From: Bifidobacterium aesculapii
GTDB taxonomy: Bacteria > Actinomycetota > Actinomycetes > Actinomycetales > Bifidobacteriaceae
Length of the DNA stretch: 64,000 nt
Assembly: GCF_001417815.1 (NCBI RefSeq)
Contig: NZ_BCFK01000003.1
Location: forward strand, 1-64,000
Direction: 5' to 3'
Part shown: positions 46,323-53,856 of the stretch, piece by piece
Numbering within the stretch: position 1 is the stretch's first letter
How the letters are laid out: each line of letters starts with the position of its first letter
Notes under the pieces: generated by a model
Database searches by the model: none
The model's input: the letters and a program-made list of their open reading frames with translations, nothing else
Told to the model about the DNA's origin: nothing
Position numbers and translations under genes: made by a program

Positions 46323-46356
46323 CCCGGCCGACCCGCGTGAAAGCGGGCCGGCCGGG
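46323..46356 (+). terminator. Terminator of the giant nucleotidase gene
   Basis: 14-bp stem CCCGGCCGACCCGC paired with its partner except one A.C mismatch, loop GTGAAA, followed by ATTGTTC. Confidence 0.8.
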
Positions 46357-46419
46357 ATTGTTCATTCCCCGTACAATGGAAGCCGATACAACCGGACATG
46401 CCACGGGCGGGAGGGACCC

Positions 46420-46570
46420 ATGATCATCGCGGTGACGGGGCATCAGCGGATTCCCGCGACGGCCCGGCCGTTCGTGCGGCGAGGCGTTCGGCTCCGTCGA
46501 CGACGCGTGGAACTGGTGCCATTCCAACACCTACGATTAGGTCGGCTGCCTGCCCGTCGACCCGGGCTGA
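46420..46570 (+). pseudogene. Decayed short gene remnant (MIIAVTGHQRIP...)
   Basis: In the 351-nt gap between the nucleotidase and ppk2. GGGAGGGA precedes ATG 46420, which begins MIIAVTGHQRIPATARPFV, like the Rossmann-type start of SLOG/DUF1273-like proteins. About 20 codons later the sensible frame moves by one: CGEAFGSVDDAWNWCHSNTYD ends at TAG 46538, then VGCLPVDPG and TGA 46568. If the TAG were a Tyr codon the second piece would read on. This looks like two ends of a gene joined by deletion, plus a stop. Function unknown. Confidence 0.5.
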
Positions 46571-46606
46571 CGTTCCGCGGCGGCGTCCGTGGCGCCTGTG
46601 GCGGCG

Positions 46607-46612
46607 TACAAT
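46607..46612 (+). promoter_or_regulatory. -10 hexamer TACAAT for ppk2
   Basis: TACAAT (five of six consensus) then 7 nt (CGGACGC) then ATG 46620; no Shine-Dalgarno. One of the clearest leaderless arrangements in the window. Confidence 0.55.
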
Positions 46613-46619
46613 CGGACGC

Positions 46620-47645
46620 ATGGCCAAGGATGACAGGAAAAGCAACGGCAAAGCCAAGGGCGGCGGCCAATCCAAGCGCATCGACAAGGCGCTCGACCGT
46701 GCGGAGGATCTCATCGGCACGGTCGAGGACGCGGACGATGTACGTGAGCGGCTCGCGCGCGCCGCGAAATCCAGTGAGCTCTTAAGCGCGATCTGGTCGC
46801 TGCCGCCGGCGCAGCGGCTCATGTTCCATCACGGCGTCGATGTGGGGGAGCTCGCCGCGCACAAGGCCGCCTCGACGCCCGGATTCGACGGTGACAGATT
46901 CGACGGCGAACGGTTCATCGACCTGAGCTCCTCGGGCATCGCCCGCTACCAGCGGCTGTTGTATGCGAACGGGGTCAAGGGGTCGCCGCGCAGATTGCTC
47001 ATCGTCTTGCAGGGCATGGACGCCTCCGGCAAGGGCGGGATCGTGCGCCACGTGTTCCGCCAGGCCGATCCGATGGGCATCCGCTACCACGGATTCGGCA
47101 AACCCACCGAGGAGGAGGCGTCCCACGGCTTCCTGTGGCGCGTCGAACGCGAACTGCCCGATCCGGGGTGGATCGGCGTGTTCGACCGGTCCCATTACGA
47201 GGACATCGTCATGCCGCGCATCTACGGCACGTTCCCCGAGGACGTGTGGCACGGCCGCTACGATCTGGTCAACGCGTTCGAGCGCAATCTCGTCGCCTCC
47301 GGGTGCGCGGTCATCAAGATTTTCCTCGTCTCCAGCCGCGAGGCGCAGCGCGTCCGCTTCCTCGCGCGTCTCGACGACCCCACCAAATACTGGAAGTTCG
47401 ACGTGTCCGACCTCGACGCGCGCGACCAGTGGAACGACTACATGGCCGCGTGGCAGGAGGTGTTCGAGAGGACGAGCACATCCGAGGCGCCGTGGTACCT
47501 CGTCCCCGCCGACGAACGCTGGTATTCGCGCGCCGTCGTCTCCGAACTGCTGCGCACCACGTTGCGCAACATGAACATGTCATGGCCGCCGCTGGAAGCG
47601 CAGATCGACCGCGACGAGGCCCGCCGCCGTCTCGCCGACGATTAG
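46620..47645 (+). CDS. ppk2: Polyphosphate kinase 2 family protein
   Basis: 341 aa. Walker A GMDASGKGGIVRHVFRQ near 140 and Walker B/catalytic DRSHYEDIVMPRIYG near 195 are intact, with the PPK2 fold up to LRNMNMSWPPLE. Uses polyphosphate to phosphorylate nucleotides (or makes polyP). The first ~40 residues are Lys/Gly-rich and probably disordered. Residues FDVSDLDARDQWNDYMAAW are typical of single-domain PPK2. It follows two extracellular phosphatases, so this block handles phosphate. The ATG was chosen for its -10 spacing and lack of a ribosome site. Confidence 0.92.
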   Translation: MAKDDRKSNGKAKGGGQSKRIDKALDRAEDLIGTVEDADDVRERLARAAKSSELLSAIWSLPPAQRLMFHHGVDVGELAAHKAASTPGFDGDRFDGERFIDLSSSGIARYQRLLYANGVKGSPRRLLIVLQGMDASGKGGIVRHVFRQADPMGIRYHGFGKPTEEEASHGFLWRVERELPDPGWIGVFDRSHYEDIVMPRIYGTFPEDVWHGRYDLVNAFERNLVASGCAVIKIFLVSSREAQRVRFLARLDDPTKYWKFDVSDLDARDQWNDYMAAWQEVFERTSTSEAPWYLVPADERWYSRAVVSELLRTTLRNMNMSWPPLEAQIDRDEARRRLADD

Positions 47646-47696
47646 CCGCGCCGGATGCGGCGAGACGGTCGCGCTTCGTGGTGAGACGGGGTGGCC

Positions 47697-47702
47697 TACG
47701 AT
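47697..47702 (+). promoter_or_regulatory. -10 hexamer TACGAT for apbE
   Basis: TACGAT, then 7 nt (GGGGCGC), then ATG 47710; favours ATG 47710 over the in-frame ATG at 47701, which overlaps the hexamer. Confidence 0.45.
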
Positions 47703-47709
47703 GGGGCGC

Positions 47710-48771
47710 ATGGTGCAGCACACGATGGCCTTCCCCGACGCGTTGGGCACGGGCGTCATCATCCAGTGGACGCCGGCCGGCGATGCTGTCGGCGACGAAC
47801 CGTCCGTCGAAGCGGCGCGGCGCGACATCGCCGCGCTCATCGACGGCTACGAGTCCGTCCTGTCCCGTTTCCGCGGCGATTCTACCGTTTCGGCGATGCG
47901 CGCGGGCGGCGGCGCGTTCGACTTCCCCGACTGGGCGGGCCCGCTGTTCGACCTGTGCGACGTGCTGTGCGCGGCGACGGACGGCGCGTTCGACCCGTGC
48001 GTGGGCGAGGACCTCATCCGTCTCGGCTACGACGCGCGGTACTCGTTCACCATGGCTCCGGGCGCCGCCGGCTCGCTCGGCGCGATCCACGGGCGGCCGA
48101 CCTGGCGCGGTGACGTGGAACGCCGCGGAACGACGACGCTCGTCACGACGCGTCCGGTCGCATTGGATTTCGGCGCGTGCGGCAAGGGGTATCTCGTCGA
48201 CCTGATCGCGGCGGTGCTGCGTTCGCACGATTCGTTCGCCCGTGGGTTCGTCATCGACGCGGGCGGCGACCTGCTCGTCGAGACCGAAACCCCCATCGCC
48301 ATCGGACTGGAGGACCCGCGCGACCCGAATGACGCCGTCGGCGTAGCGCATGTCGGTCTCGGCGCGTTCTGCGCGAGCGCGCCGAGCCGCCGCCATTGGA
48401 CGGTTCCGGGCGTAGGCGCGCCCGTCGCCGTCCACCATCTGATCGACGCCGTAAGCGGCACACCGGTCGACGACGTTGTTGCGACATGGGTCCACGTGCC
48501 TGCACCCGGACTCCGCGCCGCGCCGCGCACCACCGATGAGACCGCGCATGCGATGCGGTTGTCAGCGATGTTCCCGACCGCATTGGCCGATGGGTTGGCG
48601 ACCGCGCTGTTCACCACCGACCCGAACGTGCTGCACGATGGATTGTGCGGCCTCCACGGGCCGCTCGCCATGCGTGGATGGCCGTCCTCGGCGTTCTCGT
48701 GCGCCGTGCTCAAGGCCGACCGCACCGCCGTCGTCTCCACCGGATTCCCCGGCACGTTGTTCGCCCACTGA
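47710..48771 (+). CDS. apbE: ApbE-family FAD:protein FMN transferase
   Basis: 353 aa. The family attaches FMN to Thr of respiratory-type flavoproteins. FRGDSTVSAMR near 40, ALDFGACGKGYLVDLIA near 160 (the ApbE DxGxxGKGY core), VIDAGGDLLVE near 182 and HHLIDAVSGTPVDD near 245 (the H-h-DP-x-[TS]-G metal site, here HLIDAVSG) are present. No lipoprotein signal is seen, so the enzyme is cytoplasmic or exported by other means. No NqrB/RnfG partner is in the window. A large hairpin lies downstream. Confidence 0.88.
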   Translation: MVQHTMAFPDALGTGVIIQWTPAGDAVGDEPSVEAARRDIAALIDGYESVLSRFRGDSTVSAMRAGGGAFDFPDWAGPLFDLCDVLCAATDGAFDPCVGEDLIRLGYDARYSFTMAPGAAGSLGAIHGRPTWRGDVERRGTTTLVTTRPVALDFGACGKGYLVDLIAAVLRSHDSFARGFVIDAGGDLLVETETPIAIGLEDPRDPNDAVGVAHVGLGAFCASAPSRRHWTVPGVGAPVAVHHLIDAVSGTPVDDVVATWVHVPAPGLRAAPRTTDETAHAMRLSAMFPTALADGLATALFTTDPNVLHDGLCGLHGPLAMRGWPSSAFSCAVLKADRTAVVSTGFPGTLFAH

Positions 48772-48793
48772 CCGAGCATTGCGTGAACCGGTT

Positions 48794-48845
48794 CCGCGCG
48801 ATTCTGGTGCGCAAAACCCGCGTTTTGCGCACCAAAATCGCGCGG
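48794..48845. terminator. 24-bp near-perfect inverted repeat after apbE
   Basis: Arms 48794-48817 and 48822-48845 pair over 24 bp with a single C.A mismatch and a 4-nt loop (CCGC). There is no T-tract after it. It probably terminates apbE, but its length is unusual for that. Confidence 0.7.
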
Positions 48846-48894
48846 AGCGAATGGTGGGGGAACGGGGCGGCGCGTCCGGAACCGGGAGCGCTAG

Positions 48895-48900
48895 TAAGCT
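48895..48900 (+). promoter_or_regulatory. -10-like TAAGCT for the helicase gene
   Basis: TAAGCT, 8 nt (TGGGACAT), then ATG 48909. No Shine-Dalgarno; spacing fits the leaderless group. Confidence 0.4.
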
Positions 48901-48908
48901 TGGGACAT

Positions 48909-51548
48909 ATGACCGACGAGAAGGAATACGATGACGCGGAGCGCGGCGACGACGCCCGCGACGCGAACGATGCGGATGCCGCGACCCGATACGGGTCGCT
49001 GGGGCGCCTCGCGCCCTCATGGGACGAGGAGGGCGGCGCGCGCAACCTCACGGACGACGACATCTACCAGCGGTTCTTCCAATGGGTCGAGGACGTCAAG
49101 GGCGTCGAGCCGTGGCCGCATCAGGAGGAGGCCATCATGGACCTGCTCGCCGGCGACCACGTGATCCTCAGCACGCCCACCGGCTCGGGCAAATCCCTGG
49201 TCGCGCTCGGCATGCACTTCGCCGCCCTGTGCACCGGCCGGCGTTCGTATTACACGGCCCCCATCAAGGCCCTCGTCTCCGAGAAGTTCTTCGACCTGGT
49301 GGAAGTGTTCGGCCGCGACAACGTCGGCATGATCACCGGCGACAGCCACATCAACGCGGACGCGCCGATCATCTGCTGCACCGCGGAGATCCTCGCCAAC
49401 CAGGCGCTGCGCGAAGGCGAGCACGCGGACGTCGGGTGCGTGGCCATGGACGAGTTCCACTACTACGGCGACCCGGACCGCGGATGGGCGTGGCAGGTGC
49501 CGCTGCTCGCCCTGCCGCAGACCCAGTTCCTGCTCATGAGCGCCACGCTCGGCAACGTCGACGCCATCGCGAACAAGCTCGAGGACCTGAACGACACGCC
49601 GGACGTCGACGTCATCGCCGACGCGCCGCGCCCGGTGCCGCTGAGCTACGAGTACACGCTCGACCCGTTGGACAAGACCGTCGAACTCGCCTGCCGCAAC
49701 GGCGAGACGCCGGTCTACGTCGTCCACTTCTCGCAGGACGCCGCGTTGGAGACCGCGCAGGCGCTCGCCTCCGCTGGCATCTCCACGAGGGAGCAGCGCG
49801 TCGCCATCGCCGAGGCCATCAAGAGAGTGAAGTTCACCACGGCGTTCGGCAAGATCCTGCAGCGTCTGCTGCGCATCGGCGTGGGCATCCACCACGCGGG
49901 CATGCTGCCGCGCTACCGCCGCCTCGTCGAACAGCTCGCCCAGCAGGGCCTCCTGCCCGTCATCTGCGGCACCGACACGCTCGGCGTGGGCATCAACGTG
50001 CCGATCCACTCGGTGGTGCTCACCGCGCTTACCAAGTTCGACGGCACGAAGATGCGCCGCCTCAAGGCGCGCGAATTCCACCAGATCGCCGGCCGCGCCG
50101 GACGCATGGGCTTCGACACCGAGGGCCTCGTCGTCGCGGAGGCGCCCGAATACGAGATCGAGAACCACAAGGCCGTCGCCAAGGCCGGGGGAGACCCGAA
50201 GAAGCTCAAGCGCATCAAACGCAAGAAGCCGCCGGAGGGGTTCGTCACGTGGAACCAGAACACGTTCGACAAGCTCATCGACGCCGAACCGGAAACGCTC
50301 GTGCCGCACCTGAAGATCACGCATTCGATGGTGCTCAACGAGGTCGCGCAGGGCGGCGACGCGCGGGAACGCATCGCGCGGCTCATCGACGATTCGGCGC
50401 AGACCCCCGACCAGAAGGAGCATCTGCACCAGCGCGCCGACGAGATTTTCCAGACCCTGTTCGACACGGGCGTCATCGAAGTGCTCGAAGGCTCCGACGG
50501 CGGCAAGGACTACGTGATGACGCTCGACATGCCCGACGACTTCGCGCTCGACCAGCCGCTCAGCCCGTTCCTGCTCGCCGCGCTCGAACTGCTCGACCCC
50601 GAATCGGAGACGTACGCGCTCGACGTGATCTCCATGGTCGAGGCCACGCTCGACGACCCGAAGCAGGTGCTGCGCGCCCAGGAGCGCGCCGCGCGCGACA
50701 AGGCCATGGCGGACATGAAGGCCGACGGCCTCGACTACGAGGAACGCATGGAACGGCTGCAGGAGATCACCTACCCCAAACCGTTGGAGGAGATGCTCGA
50801 CGCCGCCTTCGACCAGTACCGCCACGACGTGCCATGGGCCAACGACTATTGGCTGAGCCCCAAATCCGTGGTGCGCGACATGGTCGAGACCGCCTCCGAT
50901 TTCACCGGCTACATCGCCCGCTACAACATCGCCCGATCCGAAGGCACGCTGCTGCGCTACCTGTCCGACGCGTACCGCGCGCTCGCCCGCACCGTGCCGC
51001 CTGAGAAGCGCGACGAGCAGCTCGACGACATCATCGCCTGGCTGCGTGTGCTCGTGCGTTCCATCGACTCCAGCCTCGTCGACGAGTGGGAGAACGCGGG
51101 CTCCGGCGGCTCCGCGGACGCCTCCGAGGCGGCCGCCTCGCTCGCCGCGCCCGGCCGGCGCGACGAGGTCGTGGAGGACCGCCGCGGGCTCACGGTGCTC
51201 GTGCGCAACGCCCTGTTCCGCCGCGTGCAGCTCATGGACCTCGACGACCCGGACGCGCTCGGCGCGCTCGACAAGGATTGGGGCTACGGCGTGCACGAAT
51301 GGGAGGACGCGCTCGACGACTTCTACGACGAGCACGAATACGTGAACACCGATGCGAAGGCGCGTTCCGCCGACCTGTTCATGCTCGACACGAAGCATGA
51401 GCGCGACGAGCATTCGTGGAAGGTGCGCCAGATCATCGACGACTCCGACGGCGACCATGACTGGGCCATCGAAGGCGTCGTCGACCTCGACGCGACGCAG
51501 GAGAACGGCGAGGTCGTCTTCTTCGACTACTCGGTGGGCGACGACTGA
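48909..51548 (+). CDS. DEAD/DEAH helicase with DUF3516 C-terminus
   Basis: 879 aa from ATG 48909. An acidic N-terminus is followed by a Ski2-type helicase core: Q-region WPHQEEAIMDLL, motif I STPTGSGKSLVAL near 100, motif II MDEFHYYGDPDRGW (DEFH box), motif III MSATLGN, motif V GTDTLGVGINVPIHSVV, motif VI QIAGRAGRMGFD. The DUF3516 region fills the C-terminal ~350 residues (KPLEEMLDAAFDQY, HDVPWANDYWLSPKSVV). Actinobacterial family; an RNA-processing or repair helicase role is inferred. rarA overlaps by one base. Confidence 0.92.
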   Translation: MTDEKEYDDAERGDDARDANDADAATRYGSLGRLAPSWDEEGGARNLTDDDIYQRFFQWVEDVKGVEPWPHQEEAIMDLLAGDHVILSTPTGSGKSLVALGMHFAALCTGRRSYYTAPIKALVSEKFFDLVEVFGRDNVGMITGDSHINADAPIICCTAEILANQALREGEHADVGCVAMDEFHYYGDPDRGWAWQVPLLALPQTQFLLMSATLGNVDAIANKLEDLNDTPDVDVIADAPRPVPLSYEYTLDPLDKTVELACRNGETPVYVVHFSQDAALETAQALASAGISTREQRVAIAEAIKRVKFTTAFGKILQRLLRIGVGIHHAGMLPRYRRLVEQLAQQGLLPVICGTDTLGVGINVPIHSVVLTALTKFDGTKMRRLKAREFHQIAGRAGRMGFDTEGLVVAEAPEYEIENHKAVAKAGGDPKKLKRIKRKKPPEGFVTWNQNTFDKLIDAEPETLVPHLKITHSMVLNEVAQGGDARERIARLIDDSAQTPDQKEHLHQRADEIFQTLFDTGVIEVLEGSDGGKDYVMTLDMPDDFALDQPLSPFLLAALELLDPESETYALDVISMVEATLDDPKQVLRAQERAARDKAMADMKADGLDYEERMERLQEITYPKPLEEMLDAAFDQYRHDVPWANDYWLSPKSVVRDMVETASDFTGYIARYNIARSEGTLLRYLSDAYRALARTVPPEKRDEQLDDIIAWLRVLVRSIDSSLVDEWENAGSGGSADASEAAASLAAPGRRDEVVEDRRGLTVLVRNALFRRVQLMDLDDPDALGALDKDWGYGVHEWEDALDDFYDEHEYVNTDAKARSADLFMLDTKHERDEHSWKVRQIIDDSDGDHDWAIEGVVDLDATQENGEVVFFDYSVGDD

Positions 51549-52975
51549 TGGCGTCCAACGACCTGTTCGCCGCCTCCGACGCGCCCGAGGACGTGACGCG
51601 CCCGCTCGCCGTGCGCATGCGCCCGCGCACGCTCGACGAGGTGATCGGCCAGTCCCATGTGCTGGGGGAGGGCTCGCCCCTGCGCCGCCTCGCCAATCCG
51701 GCGTCGCGCGGCAGCCTGACCGCGCCCAGCTCCGTCATCCTGTTCGGCCCTCCCGGCGTCGGCAAGACCACGCTCGCCACGATCGTCGCCCGCCAGTCCG
51801 GCCGCGTGTTCGAGGAGCTGTCCGCCGTGACCAGCGGCGTCAAAGACGTGCGCGCCGTGCTCGACCGCGCGCACGAACGGCTCGTCGCCCGCGGGCAGGA
51901 GACCGTCCTGTTCATCGACGAGGTGCACCGGTTCTCGAAATCGCAGCAGGACGCGCTCCTGCCGGCCGTCGAGAACCGCGACGTCACGTTCATCGGCGCG
52001 ACGACGGAGAACCCCAGTTTCTCCGTCATCAAACCGCTGCTGAGCCGTTCCGTCGTCGTCAAGCTCGAATCGCTGGAACCGGAGCAGCTCGACGAGCTCG
52101 TCCGCCGCGCGCTCGCCTCGCCGCGCGGGCTCGAAGGCGAGGTCAAGGCCACCGACGAGGCCATCGCGCAGATCGTGCGTATGGCGGGCGGCGACGCGCG
52201 CAAGTCCCTGACCATCCTCGAGGCCGCGGCCGGCGCCGTCACCGGCGACAAGGCGCGGGAGAAGGGCAAACGCAGGCCGGTCATCACGCCCGAGACCGTC
52301 TCGGCCGTCATGGACGTGGCCACCGTGCGCTACGACAAGGACGGCGACGACCATTACGACGTGATCTCCGCGTTCATCAAATCGATGCGCGGAAGCGACC
52401 CGGACGCGGCCGTCCACTATCTCGCGCGCATGATCCGCGCCGGCGAGGACCCGCGCTTCATCGCCCGGCGCATCATGATCGCCGCGGCCGAGGAGGTCGG
52501 CATGGCCGCGCCCCAGATCCTGCAGGTCACCGTCGCCGCGGCGCAGGCCGTCGCGCTCGTCGGCATGCCCGAGGCGCGCATCATCCTCGCCGAGGCGGCG
52601 ATAGCCGTCGCGACCGCGCCGAAGTCGAACGCAGGCTACACGGCCATCAACGAGGCTCTGGCGGATGTGGACGCCGGGCATGTCGGCGCGGTGCCGCTGT
52701 ACCTGAGGAACGCCCCCACCAAGCTCATGAAGGAGTGGGGCAACCACGAAGGCTACAAGTACGCGCACGACTGGCCGGGCGCCGTCGCCCCGCAGGAGTA
52801 CCTGCCCGAGGATCTGCGCGGGCGGCGCTACTACCGGCCCAACGACCGCGGCTACGAGCGCGAGGTCGCCGCGCGCATGGCGCGCATCGAGCCGATCCTG
52901 CACGGTGGCGGTGCGGAAGGCGCGCATGGGGATGGCGGCTCCGGCGCGTCCGATGCCGGGCGCTCCCACGGGTAA
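51548..52975 (+). CDS. rarA: Replication-associated AAA+ ATPase RarA (MgsA)
   Basis: 475 aa. Acts at stalled replication forks with SSB. The start overlaps the helicase stop (TGATG). RMRPRTLDEVIGQSHVLGEG near 25-45 is the family N-terminus; Walker A FGPPGVGKTTLA; Walker B VLFIDEVHRFSKSQQDALL (the HRF-K-Q signature); sensor 1 FIGATTENPSF; sensor 2 GGDARKSLTILEAA; and the MgsA tetramerisation domain with SMRGSDPDAAVHYLARM and LPEDLRGRRYYRPNDRGYE. The extra acidic/Gly tail after residue 455 is not part of the family. Confidence 0.95.
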   Translation: MASNDLFAASDAPEDVTRPLAVRMRPRTLDEVIGQSHVLGEGSPLRRLANPASRGSLTAPSSVILFGPPGVGKTTLATIVARQSGRVFEELSAVTSGVKDVRAVLDRAHERLVARGQETVLFIDEVHRFSKSQQDALLPAVENRDVTFIGATTENPSFSVIKPLLSRSVVVKLESLEPEQLDELVRRALASPRGLEGEVKATDEAIAQIVRMAGGDARKSLTILEAAAGAVTGDKAREKGKRRPVITPETVSAVMDVATVRYDKDGDDHYDVISAFIKSMRGSDPDAAVHYLARMIRAGEDPRFIARRIMIAAAEEVGMAAPQILQVTVAAAQAVALVGMPEARIILAEAAIAVATAPKSNAGYTAINEALADVDAGHVGAVPLYLRNAPTKLMKEWGNHEGYKYAHDWPGAVAPQEYLPEDLRGRRYYRPNDRGYEREVAARMARIEPILHGGGAEGAHGDGGSGASDAGRSHG

Positions 52976-52987
52976 ACGCTTACGGGG

Positions 52988-53141
52988 TACAATGAAGCGG
53001 ATGTCTCCCGCCCCGCCCCGATGGGGCCGCAGGGCGGGCGCGATACGGACACGGCGACGTCGGCCACCACCGGCGGGGAAGGAACACAGCGATGACGCAG
53101 GACGAAAGCGCGGGGAAGATGATCCTCATCGTCGACGATGA
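52988..53141 (+). promoter_or_regulatory. mtrA leader with a possible leaderless upstream ORF
   Basis: TACAAT at 52988-52993 is followed after 7 nt by ATG 53001, which opens a 46-codon frame (start MSPAPPRWGRR, Arg/Pro-rich) ending at 53141, 50 nt inside mtrA in another frame. If the promoter is real, the mRNA is leaderless for the uORF and mtrA sits about 90 nt in. Confidence 0.35.
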
Positions 53142-53856
53142 CCAGGCGCTCGGCGAGATGCTCTCCATCGTGCTGGAGAACGAGGGATTCCGCACCACCA
53201 CGTGCCTTGACGGCCTGAGGGCCGTCGAGATGTTCCCCACCGTCAATCCCGACCTCATCCTGCTCGACGTCATGCTGCCCGGCATAGACGGCACCGAGGT
53301 GGCGCGGCGCATCCGCGAGACCTCGTCGAACGTGCCGATCATCATGCTCACCGCCAAGTCGGACACGGTCGACGTGGTCGCCGGCCTCGAGGCGGGAGCC
53401 GACGACTACGTGCCCAAGCCGTTCAAGGTCGCCGAGCTGATCGCGCGCATCCGCGCCCGATTCCGCATCCGCGCCAAGCTCGCCGCCGCGGCCTCCGGCT
53501 CCGGCGAGGACGGCTCCGGCGAGGACCCGCAGCACATCGAGCGCGGCGCCATCGTCATCGACCGCGTCGGGCACACCGCCACCAAGGACGGCGAGGACCT
53601 CAACCTCACGCCGATGGAGTTCGAGCTGCTCGCCGTCCTGGCCGCCGGCTCCGGCGAGGCCATCAGCCGCGCCACGCTGCTCAAGAAGGTGTGGGGCTAT
53701 GACGGCAACGGCGATACGCGTCTGGTGAACGTGCACATCCAGCGTCTGCGCGCCAAGGTCGAGGACGATCCCGAGCATCCGCGCATCATCGTCACCGTGC
53801 GCGGCATCGGCTACAAGTTCGTGCCGCCGACGGACGTGCGCGGCGCCACGGCATGA
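53092..53856 (+). CDS. mtrA: Two-component response regulator MtrA
   Basis: 254 aa, GGAAGGAA before ATG. Receiver with acidic patch LIVDDDQ, phospho-acceptor Asp59 in LILLDVMLPGIDG, Thr in IIMLTA and Lys in VPKPF; then a linker rich in Gly/Ser (SGSGEDGSGED) that is longer than usual, and a winged-helix domain with LTPMEFELLAVLAAGSGEAISRATL (cut) and RGIGYKF. In actinobacteria MtrA controls cell division, wall and osmotic functions. Order mtrA-mtrB-lpqB is the classic arrangement; it overlaps mtrB by four bases (ATGA). Confidence 0.94.
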   Translation: MTQDESAGKMILIVDDDQALGEMLSIVLENEGFRTTTCLDGLRAVEMFPTVNPDLILLDVMLPGIDGTEVARRIRETSSNVPIIMLTAKSDTVDVVAGLEAGADDYVPKPFKVAELIARIRARFRIRAKLAAAASGSGEDGSGEDPQHIERGAIVIDRVGHTATKDGEDLNLTPMEFELLAVLAAGSGEAISRATLLKKVWGYDGNGDTRLVNVHIQRLRAKVEDDPEHPRIIVTVRGIGYKFVPPTDVRGATA

